This document shows, piece after piece, positions 41,284-50,487 of a stretch of DNA of 64,000 nucleotides. The translations under genes were made by a program, and so were the position numbers. How positions within the stretch are numbered: the first letter of the stretch is position 1; each line of letters opens with the position of its first letter. Source of the DNA: JAGRGG01 sp965217265 (GTDB taxonomy: Bacteria > Pseudomonadota > Alphaproteobacteria > Geminicoccales > Geminicoccaceae); the NCBI GenBank assembly GCA_965217265.1, contig CBDCHP010000011.1:496001-560000 (forward strand), written 5' to 3'. The notes under the pieces were generated by a model, which was given only the letters and a program-made list of their open reading frames with translations, had not been told where the DNA came from and searched no databases.

Positions 41284-42285
41284 TTGAACGACCCCGGCCG
41301 CTTCGACGTGCTCGGCCTCGGCAACGCCATCGTCGACGTGATCGCCTACACCGAAGACGGGCCGCTCGACGCGCTCGGCCTTGAGAAGGGCGCGATGACG
41401 CTGATCGACGCCGCGCGCAGCGAAGAACTCTACGACCATATGGGGCCGGCGCAAGAGACATCGGGCGGCTCGTGCGCCAATACGATGGCGGCGCTAGCGG
41501 CGCTCGGCGGGCGCGGCGCCTATATCGGCCGGGTGCGCGACGATCAGCTCGGCGCCGTCTTCAGCCACGACATCCGCGCCGCCGGCGTCACCTTCCGCTC
41601 GACACCCTCCAAAACCGGACCGTCGACGGCGCGCTGCCTCGTCTTCGTCACCCCCGACGCGCAGCGCACGATGCAGACCTACCTCGGCGCCTGCGTCGAG
41701 TTGGGGCCCGAGGACGTCGATGAGGATCTCGTGCGCCGAAGCGACATCGTCTACCTTGAAGGTTACTTGTGGGACCGGCCCGAGGCCAAGGCGGCCTGCC
41801 TGAAGGCGGCCGACATCGCGCACGCCGCCGGCAACCGCGTGGCGCTCACCCTCTCGGACTCGTTCTGCGTCGAGCGCTGGCACGGCGAGTTCCGCGCGCT
41901 TCTGCGCGAGCGGATCGACATCCTGTTCGCCAACGAGGCCGAGATCTTGCGGCTCTACGAAACGCAACGCTTCGACGAGGCGGCGCGTCAGGCGCGCGAG
42001 GACGTCGACGTCGCCGTCCTGACGCAGAGCGCCAAAGGTGCATTGGTCCTGCAAGGCGGGGCCGCGGTCGCGATCGCGGCCGAGCCGGTCGAGCGGCTCT
42101 TGGACACGACCGGGGCGGGCGACCTGTTCGCCGCCGGCTTCTTTCGCGGCCTCGCGGGCGGCATGAATCTCAGCGAGTCCGGGCGCTTGGGTGCGCTCGC
42201 GGCGGCGCAGATCCTGGGCCAGTACGGGGCCAGGGCCGAGCGCCCGCTCCTGCCGCTCCTGGAGCGGTTGCAAGCGGCGGCTTGA
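41284..42285 (+). CDS. PfkB family sugar kinase, probably adenosine kinase
   Basis: This 333-residue ribokinase-family enzyme has the N-terminal glycine motif GGSCANTMAALAALGGRGAYIG and the C-terminal anion-hole DTTGAGDLFAAGFFRGL. The N-terminus VLGLGNAIVDVIA and the middle SDIVYLEGYLWDRPEAK are typical of alphaproteobacterial adenosine kinases. TTG 41284, five bases behind GGAGG, is the likely start; the frame is open further upstream. Confidence 0.92.
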   Translation: MNDPGRFDVLGLGNAIVDVIAYTEDGPLDALGLEKGAMTLIDAARSEELYDHMGPAQETSGGSCANTMAALAALGGRGAYIGRVRDDQLGAVFSHDIRAAGVTFRSTPSKTGPSTARCLVFVTPDAQRTMQTYLGACVELGPEDVDEDLVRRSDIVYLEGYLWDRPEAKAACLKAADIAHAAGNRVALTLSDSFCVERWHGEFRALLRERIDILFANEAEILRLYETQRFDEAARQAREDVDVAVLTQSAKGALVLQGGAAVAIAAEPVERLLDTTGAGDLFAAGFFRGLAGGMNLSESGRLGALAAAQILGQYGARAERPLLPLLERLQAAA

Positions 42286-42323
42286 GGGACGCTTCGTGTC
42301 GCCTCGCGGGACGGCGGAGCTGT

Positions 42324-43742
42324 TCAAACCGGCGGGTGACGATCGAACCAGGGCCGCGCCCGCTCGCACTGCGCGGCGACCCGAAACAAGAGCCCTTCTC
42401 GCCCCAGCGCCGCCGCCAGCATGACCCCGATCGGCAGGCCCTCGTCCCAGTAGAGCGGCAGGCTCGCCGCTGGCAGGCCCGTCATGTTATAGACGGCGGT
42501 GAACGGGCAGACCTCCAGGCTCGCTTGTGCGAAAGCCCCGAAGTCGCCGTCCTGGTCGAGGTAGCCGAGCGGCGGCGGCGAGCCGTCGAGGGTCGGGCAC
42601 AGCAAGAGGTCAAAGCGCTCGAACAAGAGGCCGAGCCGCCGGCCGACGCCGTGCATCGCCGTGAGGGTCTGGTTCAGCCGGTAGGCCGACAGTTGCCGGC
42701 CGCGTTCGAGCAGCGCCAGCGTACAAGCCTCCAGCGTCGTTGCGTCCAAGGGCCGGTTCAAGGCCCGGCCCCAGACGTCGAGGTCGGCCGCCAAGTTGGC
42801 GGCGACGATATCGAGCATGATCTGGCCGAGTTCCTCCTCGCCGGCCGGAAGCGCCACCGGCTCGACGGCATGGCCGAGGTTTTCGAAGAGCCGGCCCGCG
42901 TCGGCGACCGCGGCGGCGGCGACGGCTTGCAGCCGCCCGCCGCCGGGGCGCTCGGCGACGAGGCCGATCTTGAGCCTAGCGGGTTCGCGCCCGGTCTCGG
43001 CGAGGAAGGGGCGCTTAGGCGCTGGGCAGGCGTAGGGGTCGCCGGGCTCGGGTCCGTGCGTCGCGTCGAGCAGGGCGGCGCTGTCGCGCACGCTGCGGCC
43101 GACGCAGTGCGGTCCCGCCAGACCGTTCCAGGCTTCGCCGATGACGGGGCCGGCGGGATTGCGCCCGCGCGACGGCTTGAGGCCGAACAGGCCGCAGGCC
43201 GAGGCCGGGACGCGGATCGAGCCGCCGCCGTCGCTGCCGTGCGCGAGCGGCACGACGCCGGCGGCGACGGCGGCGGCGGCACCGCCGGACGAGCCGCCGG
43301 CCGAGCGGCCCAGGTCCCAGGGGTTGCGGGTCGGCCCGTGCAGGCGCGGCTCGGTCGAGAGGTTGAGGCCGAGTTCGGGCGTGCGGGTCTTGCTGAACGG
43401 GACGAGGCCGGCGGCCAGCGTGCGGGCGACGTAGGTCGTGGTACCCGACGCGACGAAACCTTCGAACAGACGGCTGCCGTTAATGCAGGCCCTGCCGGCC
43501 TCGAAGGCGAACAGGTCCTTGAACAGGTAGGGCACGCCCTTGAACGGCCCGTCCGGCAGCCCCCGTTCCAGGCGTTCGAGCGCGGCGTCGGTCTCGTCGA
43601 TCGTCGAGCAGCCGAGCGCGGCATCGACGGCCGCGAGGCGTTCAACGGCGCAGCGCAGGAGTTCCTCGGGGCCCACCTCGCCGCCCGCCACCAGGGCCGC
43701 GAGGCCGAGCCCGTCGTGGCGCCGATACTCCTCAAAGCGCAT
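42324..43742 (-). CDS. Amidase (amidase-signature family)
   Basis: This 472-residue hydrolase carries the amidase-signature triad: lysine in PYLFKDLF, the cis-serine and nucleophile region GRSAGGSSGGAAAAVAAG and GSDGGGSIRVPA. The C-terminus PLYWDEGLPIGVMLAAALGRE is typical. No gatB or gatC lies nearby, so it is likely a stand-alone amidase of unknown substrate and not the tRNA amidotransferase subunit. GGGAGA precedes the ATG. Confidence 0.93.
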   Translation of the reverse strand: MRFEEYRRHDGLGLAALVAGGEVGPEELLRCAVERLAAVDAALGCSTIDETDAALERLERGLPDGPFKGVPYLFKDLFAFEAGRACINGSRLFEGFVASGTTTYVARTLAAGLVPFSKTRTPELGLNLSTEPRLHGPTRNPWDLGRSAGGSSGGAAAAVAAGVVPLAHGSDGGGSIRVPASACGLFGLKPSRGRNPAGPVIGEAWNGLAGPHCVGRSVRDSAALLDATHGPEPGDPYACPAPKRPFLAETGREPARLKIGLVAERPGGGRLQAVAAAAVADAGRLFENLGHAVEPVALPAGEEELGQIMLDIVAANLAADLDVWGRALNRPLDATTLEACTLALLERGRQLSAYRLNQTLTAMHGVGRRLGLLFERFDLLLCPTLDGSPPPLGYLDQDGDFGAFAQASLEVCPFTAVYNMTGLPAASLPLYWDEGLPIGVMLAAALGREGLLFRVAAQCERARPWFDRHPPV

Positions 43743-43828
43743 CGTCGTCTCCCGTGCGTGCGGTCGGTTAGCGTTTCCTTAACCCCGTCCCTTTACCTTA
43801 GGCTCACACGGTTGAGGAGAGGGATAGG

Positions 43829-44242
43829 ATGGCTTGGTTCGCCACGCTGGAGCCCGCGCGGGTCGGACTCGTCGAGATCTTCGTCAACCCGATCGGGCGC
43901 GAGTGGCGCCGGCTCGTCGCCCTGTCCGATCCGATCGACGGGCTACGCGGCTACCTCGCCGACGATAACCTCTACTGCTGGGGCTCGCTGCCCCTGCACC
44001 GGGACGTGCGCGCCGACCTCGCGGCGGCGCTGCCAGGCGCTGCCGAACCGCTGATCGGCGTGCAGATCAACCCGGCCGCGGGCAGCGTCGTGGTGACGGA
44101 CACGCGGCTGAACCCGGACGCCGCCAAAGCGGCCGTCACGGCCTCAACACCCCTCAAACGCCTGCTCGGCCCTAAGGTCGCGATTCGCATCGTGGGCAGC
44201 CTGGATAGGGCGCGGGTCGAGTCGGTGCTCGGTGTCGTTTGA
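43829..44242 (+). CDS. Hypothetical protein
   Basis: This 137-residue protein has no family I can name. It looks like a small soluble alpha/beta protein (RVGLVEIFVNPIGREWRRLV, NLYCWGSLPLHRDVRADLA, ACAAVT-like Ala-rich helix near the end). A GAGGAGAGGG stretch precedes the ATG, and codon use matches the neighbours, so it is likely real. Its TGA stop begins repeat copy G. Confidence 0.65.
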   Translation: MAWFATLEPARVGLVEIFVNPIGREWRRLVALSDPIDGLRGYLADDNLYCWGSLPLHRDVRADLAAALPGAAEPLIGVQINPAAGSVVVTDTRLNPDAAKAAVTASTPLKRLLGPKVAIRIVGSLDRARVESVLGVV

Positions 44243-44389
44243 ACGCTTCGCGTGCGCTGCCGCGCGGGCTTTTTCTTTTCTTTTTTCTCTTGTCCGAGGC
44301 CCGCCCTCGGCATTGCGGCCAGCCTCCTACGTCAACATTTGCAAAAAGAAAGAAGAAAAAGCCTCGCGCAGCGGACGCGCAAGCGTTCA
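44240..44389. repeat. Intergenic terminator-like repeat, copy G (both arms complete)
   Basis: It lies between convergent genes and supplies a TGA to each. The left arm reads TGAACGCTTCGCGTGCGCT and CCGCGCGGGC followed by T/C runs. The core reads GTCCGAGGCCCGCCCTCGG and GCGGCCAGCCTCCTACGTC. The right arm has A/G runs and GCGGACGCGCAAGCGTTCA. The core itself can pair CCGAGG with CCTCGG. Confidence 0.85.
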
Positions 44390-46306
44390 AGGCCAGAGCA
44401 TGATCGAGGCTTCGGAAGAGGACAGCCTATGGATCGTGCCGCTCTGGCGCAGGCTGGCCAGCAGGCCCCAGGGGCCGAAGGTGGCGCCGACCGCACGCTT
44501 GGCCCGATCGGCGTAGCTGCCGGCGGCGGCGGCGGCCCCGCCGCGCTCGAAGAGTTCCAGGTTCACGGCCGAGCCGATCAGGGCCAGATGCGTGAACGCC
44601 TGCGGCATGTTGCCCAAGAAGCCCTTGTTCTCGACGTCGTACTCCTCGGCGTAGAGGCCGACGTCGTTGGCGCAGCCGAGCAGGGTCTCGAACAGTTCTT
44701 TCGCCTCGTCGCCGCGCCCGGCGGCGAGGAGCGCGTCGACCCACCAAAAGCTGCAGATGAGAAACGCCCCTTCCCCGCCCTCCAAGCCGTCGTCGGCCGC
44801 GTAGCGCTTGAGGAAGGCGCCCTCGGCCAGCTCGGCCTCGACGCGCTTCAAGGTCGCCTCCAAACTCGCCTTCGACAGCGGGAACCCGAGCGCCGGGGCG
44901 AGCAGCGTCGCAGCGTCGGCGCCCGAAGCGCCGAAGGCCTGCAACAGAGCGCCGTTCGCGTCCGTACCCTCGTCCATGATCCGGTCGGCGATCGCGTCTC
45001 GCGCGCGCTCCCAGGCGGGGACCGGGCCGAACAGGCGCAGGGCCCGGTCCATCGCCACCCAGGACATCATCTTGCCGTGGACGTGCTGCTTCTCGCCGTC
45101 GCGCATCTCCCACAAGCCGTGATCGGGCTCTTGCCACTGCCGCAGGGCGACGTCGACGAAGGTGCGGAACAAGCGACGGTCCTGCTCGTCGAGCTTGCCG
45201 CCCAGGGTCTCGTAGAGCACGGCGAGGTCGAGGACTTGGCCGTAGACGTCGATCTGGCGCTGGGTGGAGGCGGCGTTGCCGCGCCGCACCGGCCGGCTCT
45301 GGGCGTAGCCTTCGAGGTGGTCGAGCGTCGTCTCCGACAAGAAACGCTCGTGCTGGATGCCGTACATGATCTGGACGTCGGGCAGGGTCAGCCGAACGCA
45401 GCGGGTGAGGTAGTCGACGAAGTGCTCGGCCTCGCCGCTGTAGCCGAGAGCGGCGAGCGCGTAGAGCGCGAAACACGAGTCGCGCAGCCAGCAATAGCGG
45501 TAGTCCCAGTTGCGCGGGCCGCCGATCTCCTCCGGCAGCGAGGTCGTCAGCGCTGCGACGATGGCGCCGGTCGAGGCGAAGGTCATCAGCTTCAAGGCGA
45601 GCGCGCTGCGCTCGACGGCGGCCTGATAGGGGCCGCGGTAGCGGTTGTAGCCGGTCCACTCGACCCAAAACGCCCGCGTCGTCGCCTCCATCCGGTCCAA
45701 GAGGCGTAACGGCGGGTCGCTGATCGTGTAGCGGGCGGCGAGCACGAGGTCGAGGCGCTCGTCCGCCCCCAGCCGGACCCTGGCGGCGGCCGTGTCGCCG
45801 CCCGTGATCGCCATCTCGTGCGTGCAAAACAGTGTCGGCACGCCCTTCCCGCCGACGCCGCCCCCCTTGGGCACGAGTTCGACCGGCTCGGCGGCGAACG
45901 CGATCGAGGGCTTGTAGTGCAACGCGAAGGCGACCTCGCCCTCCAGCACCCGCACCCGGCGCACGAGCCAGCCGGGCACGACGAGGTTGACGTAGTCGTG
46001 CGGGCCGTTGCCGCGCCGCCGCCCGACCGGCATGAAATCGAGCAACTCGACCACGCCCGTCTCGGTGCGCAGCCGCGTGACCAGCATGTTGGTGCCCTCA
46101 AGGTAGCGGCGCTCGCGCGCGACGAGACCCTCTGGGGTCAGGCGCAGGCGGCCGCCCTTGGTGTGGTCGAGCAGGCTGCAAAACACCGGGTCCTGGTCGT
46201 GCCGCTCCAAGCAGCACCAGTCGACGTCGCCGTCGGCGGCGACCAGCGCGTGGCCGTGACAATCACCGATTGCGGCGTACTCGCGCAATGGTTTATAATC
46301 ATGCAT
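44387..46306 (-). CDS. Glycoside hydrolase family 15 protein (glucoamylase/trehalase-like)
   Basis: This 639-residue protein has an N-terminal beta domain (YAAIGDCHGHALVAADGDVDW, DFMPVGRRRG) and a C-terminal (alpha/alpha)6 barrel with NWDYRYCWLRDSCFALYAL, GLWEMRDGEKQHVHGKMMSWVAMDRALR split across it, and FLICSFWWVDALLAAGR. Cytosolic GH15 enzymes of this type hydrolyse alpha-glucosides or trehalose and can act in stress carbohydrate turnover. The ATG at 46306 starts the conserved sequence. It is divergent from the LOV kinase gene, with 129 bases between starts. The stop is in repeat copy G. Confidence 0.93.
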   Translation of the reverse strand: MHDYKPLREYAAIGDCHGHALVAADGDVDWCCLERHDQDPVFCSLLDHTKGGRLRLTPEGLVARERRYLEGTNMLVTRLRTETGVVELLDFMPVGRRRGNGPHDYVNLVVPGWLVRRVRVLEGEVAFALHYKPSIAFAAEPVELVPKGGGVGGKGVPTLFCTHEMAITGGDTAAARVRLGADERLDLVLAARYTISDPPLRLLDRMEATTRAFWVEWTGYNRYRGPYQAAVERSALALKLMTFASTGAIVAALTTSLPEEIGGPRNWDYRYCWLRDSCFALYALAALGYSGEAEHFVDYLTRCVRLTLPDVQIMYGIQHERFLSETTLDHLEGYAQSRPVRRGNAASTQRQIDVYGQVLDLAVLYETLGGKLDEQDRRLFRTFVDVALRQWQEPDHGLWEMRDGEKQHVHGKMMSWVAMDRALRLFGPVPAWERARDAIADRIMDEGTDANGALLQAFGASGADAATLLAPALGFPLSKASLEATLKRVEAELAEGAFLKRYAADDGLEGGEGAFLICSFWWVDALLAAGRGDEAKELFETLLGCANDVGLYAEEYDVENKGFLGNMPQAFTHLALIGSAVNLELFERGGAAAAAGSYADRAKRAVGATFGPWGLLASLRQSGTIHRLSSSEASIMLWP

Positions 46307-46435
46307 CTCTTTGCCTTTTTGGTTGCTCAACCGTCGGGCGGCCGGCCCCCGCCAGGAGCCGTTGTCTTCGTCGCGCGTTATGCTCAGCAAACCTGCCTTG
46401 GCCTTATTGCCGGCCAGCTTCATCAAGGAATCCCC

Positions 46436-48826
46436 GTGGCGCAGCCCCTCGAACTAGGCCTGATCTTCAAGGAAGCCATCCATCAAACACGAATGGGGAT
46501 GTGCTTCACCGATCCGCGCCAGGACGACAACCCGATCGTCTTCTGCAACGAGGCTTTTTGCGAGCTGACGGGCTACGCGGAGGACGAGATCATCGGGCAG
46601 AACTGCCGCTTCCTCCAGGGCAAGGACACGAATCCCGAGGCGGTCGAGAGAATCCGCCGCGCGCTTCGTGAACGCACCAACACCCGCGTCAATCTGCTGA
46701 ACTACCGAAAAGACGGCACGGCGTTCTGGAACGCGCTCCACGTCAGCCCGATCTTCGACGACGCCGACGAACTGCTCTACTTCTTCGGCTCGCAGTGGGA
46801 CGCGACCAAGGAGACCGAGACCAGCGACGCCCTGGTGATTGAGCGGCGCGACCTCGAAGCCCGCGTCGGCGAGCGCACGGGTGAGCTGCGCGCGGCGAAC
46901 GACGAGTTGCGCCTGCTGCTCACCGCGATCGGGGCGGCGAGGGACGCCGTCTTGGTTACCGAGGCCGGGCCGCTCGAAGAGCCGGGGCCGGAGATCGTCT
47001 ACGTCAGCCGCGGCTTCGAGCGCATGACCGGCTACACGAAGGACGAGGTCATCGGCCGCACGCCGCGCCTCCTGCAGGGCGAGAGCACCGACCGCGCCAG
47101 CCTCGACCGGGTACGCGCGGCGCTCAAGGCGGGCGAGGAGGTCGACGCCACGACCGTCAACTATAAGAAGGACGGCACGCCGTTTTGGATCGAGTGGAGC
47201 ATCGTGCCGGTCAGGGACGCGGCCGGGGCGCTCACGCACTGGGTCGCGGTGCAGCGCGACGTCAGCGAGCGGATCGAGGCCGAGGTGCGCCTCAACGACC
47301 GGCTGCGGCAGCAGGCGCTCCTCGCCGAGTTCGCCCAAGCGGCCCTCGACGACGTCGGCGGCGAGACGCTGCTGCAGCGCGCGACCGAGGTCGCGGCCGA
47401 GGGGCTGAAGTGTGGGCTCGCCAAGTACTTGATCCCCGAGCGCGACGCCGACGGGCGGATCGTGTCGCTGCGCGTCATGGCCGGAGTCGGCTGGAAAGAG
47501 GGCACGATCGGCACGGAGGTCGAGGCCGACACGGGCACGGTCGTAGGCTACGCGGTGCAGACGGGCGAAGCGACCATGAGCGACGATCTGCGCGAGGATG
47601 ACCGCTTCCGCCGGCACGAGACCCTGGCCGAGCACGGGGTGTTGAGCGCGATCAACGTCCCCATTCTTGCCTCCGGAGAAGCCACCGGGGTCTTGGAGGC
47701 TGACAGCCGCTCCGCCAAGCACTTCGACGAGGACGATTTCGCCTATATGCGGGCCCTCGCCAGCATCTTGGCGAGCGCCTTGGAACGGCGGCAGACGGTG
47801 CGCGAGCGCGAATTTGTGATGGCCGAACTGGACCACCGGGTGAAGAACATGCTCGCCCGCATCCAGTCGATCGCGCAGCGCTCGGACGGGCCGAACGTGT
47901 CCAAGCAGGCGTTTCGTCAGGCCTTCGCGGCGCGGCTCACGGCGATGGGCCAAGCGCACGAACTGCTCACCCACAGCCGTTGGCGGGGCGCCGACCTGCG
48001 CGGCCTGTTCGCGCAGGAGCTGCGCCCCTACGCCCGCGGCGACAAGCTCCGCCTCGTCGGCCCCGAAATCATGCTGACGCCGAAAGCGGCACTCGCGGTC
48101 AACCTCGTCGTGCACGAACTCGCGACCAACGCGGCGAAGTACGGCGCCCTCAACGTGGCCGAGGGCGAGGTCGAGGTACGCTGGGAGCGGGTACTGCCCG
48201 AGGGGCGCCTGTCGTTGACATGGCAGGAGAGCAAGGGGCCGCGGGTCAAAGCGCCCGAGCGGCGCGGCTTCGGCAGCACGGTGATCGAGCGGGCGCTCGC
48301 CTTCGAGACGGGGGGGCAGGCCGACCTCACGTTCGCGCCCGGGGGCCTGCGGCTCGAGATGACCCTGCCGCCTTCGTCCCTCGTCGAGGACGGTGCCAAG
48401 GCGAACCGCCGCCCTGCAGATACTGCGACTTCGGCCGCCGCGAGCAAGAAGGCCAAGAAGGCCGGCCGCGTCCTCATCGTCGAGGACGACTTCATGATCG
48501 CGACCACGTTCGAGGAGGCGTTGCAGGAAGACAACTGGCAAACGCTCGGGCCGGTCGGCACGGTGGGCGGCGCCTTGGCGCTGATCGCCAACGCCAGGAT
48601 CCCGCCCGACGCCGCGATCCTCGACATCGACCTCGGCGGCGAGACCTCGTTCGCGGTCGCGGACGCGCTGCACGAGCGCGACGTGCCCTACGCCTTCATC
48701 AGCGGCTACGCGAGTTCCCTACCCATCCCCCCCGAACACCTCGACGCGCCCCGCCTGCGCAAGCCCCTGAGCGCCGTGGCGCTGCGCAAGGTGGTGCGCG
48801 AGCTCAGTCGGGAAGGGGAGGCGTAG
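46436..48826 (+). CDS. LOV-PAS-GAF-HWE/HisKA2 hybrid histidine kinase with receiver domain (blue-light sensor)
   Basis: This 796-residue cytoplasmic protein starts at GTG 46436 behind AAGGA. Order: LOV domain (about 10-115) with the flavin-adduct motif GQNCRFLQG (C57); a second PAS (about 170-285) with GRTPRLLQG, where the cysteine is absent; a GAF domain (about 293-455); a dimerisation/phosphoacceptor region ELDHRVKNMLARIQSIAQRS (H467); an HWE-type ATPase with VVHELATNAAKYGAL (about 552-565); and a C-terminal receiver (677-795) with VEDD and phosphoacceptor D730 in AILDIDL. It should sense blue light through FMN and signal through its own receiver. It may feed the alphaproteobacterial general stress response, an inference since no PhyR/NepR is seen here. 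Confidence 0.93.
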   Translation: MAQPLELGLIFKEAIHQTRMGMCFTDPRQDDNPIVFCNEAFCELTGYAEDEIIGQNCRFLQGKDTNPEAVERIRRALRERTNTRVNLLNYRKDGTAFWNALHVSPIFDDADELLYFFGSQWDATKETETSDALVIERRDLEARVGERTGELRAANDELRLLLTAIGAARDAVLVTEAGPLEEPGPEIVYVSRGFERMTGYTKDEVIGRTPRLLQGESTDRASLDRVRAALKAGEEVDATTVNYKKDGTPFWIEWSIVPVRDAAGALTHWVAVQRDVSERIEAEVRLNDRLRQQALLAEFAQAALDDVGGETLLQRATEVAAEGLKCGLAKYLIPERDADGRIVSLRVMAGVGWKEGTIGTEVEADTGTVVGYAVQTGEATMSDDLREDDRFRRHETLAEHGVLSAINVPILASGEATGVLEADSRSAKHFDEDDFAYMRALASILASALERRQTVREREFVMAELDHRVKNMLARIQSIAQRSDGPNVSKQAFRQAFAARLTAMGQAHELLTHSRWRGADLRGLFAQELRPYARGDKLRLVGPEIMLTPKAALAVNLVVHELATNAAKYGALNVAEGEVEVRWERVLPEGRLSLTWQESKGPRVKAPERRGFGSTVIERALAFETGGQADLTFAPGGLRLEMTLPPSSLVEDGAKANRRPADTATSAAASKKAKKAGRVLIVEDDFMIATTFEEALQEDNWQTLGPVGTVGGALALIANARIPPDAAILDIDLGGETSFAVADALHERDVPYAFISGYASSLPIPPEHLDAPRLRKPLSAVALRKVVRELSREGEA

Positions 48827-48914
48827 CGCCGCGCGGGCGTTGCCCCAAAAATAGCGAGAATCCTTCGGGGCCGATCAGGTTCGACGCGCGTCAACCGGAG
48901 ACGCAACGATCGGG

Positions 48915-49424
48915 TCAGGCGCTGGCTGTGGTCCCGGTCGCCTCGCGCGCCATGTAGGCGCGGGTGATGCCCTCGATGTTCTGCTCGAACCAAGCCGCCG
49001 TCGCCTCCTCCTCCTTGAGGATGTCGCGGCAGGTGGCGGCTACCTGCGGCTCGCCGCACGCCTCGGCCATCGCGATCAGCGACTTGTAGCCCGCGATCTC
49101 GAAGTTCTCGAAGGCGTAGGTTGAGAAGGTCGATTTCAGCACCTCGTCGCCGGACGTGCGGTGGATCAGGCCCTGCACGCCGGCGACGAGCTTCATCGCC
49201 GTCTCCTTGAACGAGGACGGGCCCTCGCCGAGCGCGGTCAAGCAGCCTTCGAGCTTTTCCTTTTGCCGCTTGGTCTCTTCGAGGTGAAGCGCGATTCTGG
49301 CCTTGAGGTCGGGGTAGTGTTCGAGATCGTCGTGAAACTTGCCGAGGTTCGTCTCGCCCTGGCCTTCGAGGCCGTAGGCGTTCTTGAGTGCGGTGATGAG
49401 AAGGTCGCGCTTGCTCGTTGCCAT
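48915..49424 (-). CDS. Ferritin-like DUF892 protein (YciE/YciF family)
   Basis: This 169-residue all-helical protein matches the YciE/YciF stress-protein family with a ferritin-like four-helix fold. Glu/His ligands appear in EGQGETNLGKF, HLEETKRQKEKLE, FENFEIAGYKSL and EEEATAAWFEQN. Such proteins are induced by stress and may bind metal. The ATG at 49424 starts the conserved sequence. Confidence 0.9.
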   Translation of the reverse strand: MATSKRDLLITALKNAYGLEGQGETNLGKFHDDLEHYPDLKARIALHLEETKRQKEKLEGCLTALGEGPSSFKETAMKLVAGVQGLIHRTSGDEVLKSTFSTYAFENFEIAGYKSLIAMAEACGEPQVAATCRDILKEEEATAAWFEQNIEGITRAYMAREATGTTASA

Positions 49425-49592
49425 TTCGTATAATCCCCAACAATTTTTTGCTTGCCGGCGTAGAACGGAGGTGCCGTTCATGGGGTTCCGAACGAGATGC
49501 GCTTGAACGATTAACAGGCTTTCGAACCTATCGGCTTTTGCCGCGGTTTTCACGCACCCCCGTCAAGAACGGCGGTCGGCGGCCACCCCTAT

Positions 49593-50255
49593 TCAGGGCC
49601 GATCGAAGCGCAGCATGATCAAGAACAAGAGGCTGGCGCCGGCCAACTCGCCGCCCTCTTCCAAGAGCCCGAACACCGTGCCGGCGGCGAAGAATTCGTC
49701 GTTGAACAGCGTACCCAGATAATCGCTCAAGCCCCCGGCCAAGCCGATGAGGCAGAGCACGGCCAAGAACGCCTCCGTCGAACGTCGCTCCCGGGGCGTC
49801 GCGCTCGACGCCACCGCGAGCAGCGTCAGGCCGAAGAGGACCAGCCAAAAAACCGTTCCCGTCAGGAGCTTTTGCCCCTGCGCCGCGTTCAGGGCTGGGA
49901 AGGCGGTGGAAACGACGGGCGCGGGTGCTGGCGCCAAGTGTAGTTGCGGGTGCAGGGTCTGCATCAGCAGCAGGACGGCGACGACGGCGATCAGGAGCTT
50001 GAGCACGGTCGAGCGGCGCTCGCGCAGGGCAGCGAGGCCGACGACGAGTCCGCCCAAGAGCAGGACGGCTTGAAGGATGTCGCCTAAGGATGGGCTGACG
50101 CGGGGCCAGACGACGTGCAGCGCGTCGATGCCGAGCCTGTGTAGGACCCGCTCCAGCACGACGAGGCCGGCGTAAGCGAGGTTGAGCGCCAGCAACGCCC
50201 GGCGGGTCGGTGGGCCGGAGATGCGTTTAATCGCCGAAGTTGAATAATACATCAT
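49593..50255 (-). CDS. Hypothetical multi-pass membrane protein
   Basis: This 220-residue protein has about six hydrophobic segments, including ILQAVLLLGGLVVGLAAL, LLIAVVAVLLLMQTL, FWLVLFGLTLLAVASSA and AFLAVLCLIGLAGGLSDYL. The end EEGGELAGASLLFLIMLRFD contains an acidic pair inside a hydrophobic region. No family is recognised. Two adjacent ATGs (50255 and 50252) could start it. Confidence 0.7.
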   Translation of the reverse strand: MMYYSTSAIKRISGPPTRRALLALNLAYAGLVVLERVLHRLGIDALHVVWPRVSPSLGDILQAVLLLGGLVVGLAALRERRSTVLKLLIAVVAVLLLMQTLHPQLHLAPAPAPVVSTAFPALNAAQGQKLLTGTVFWLVLFGLTLLAVASSATPRERRSTEAFLAVLCLIGLAGGLSDYLGTLFNDEFFAAGTVFGLLEEGGELAGASLLFLIMLRFDRP

Positions 50256-50487
50256 GTGCTGCGCCTCAGCAGGCTCTGATTCGGCCGTCGTTTGCGAAGG
50301 GAAGGTAACGCCGAGGGGATTAAGATTTGACAAACGCCGCCGTACGCGCGACCCCCCGAACCGGCCCGCTGTCGCAAACCTCGCGGGGCGCGTCGCGCCG
50401 CCCAAAGCGGCGACGGCGCGGGGGCGCTACGCGGTCCGGTGACGGACGCCGCCTTCGACTGGGCGCGGGCGAAGAGGGATACGGACG

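Noticed and set aside
42286..42323. Possible tenth copy of the terminator-like repeat between the adenosine kinase and amidase genes
   Set aside because: Only GACGCTTCGTGTCGC resembles the arm. There are no T-runs or core, and the gap is just 38 bases.
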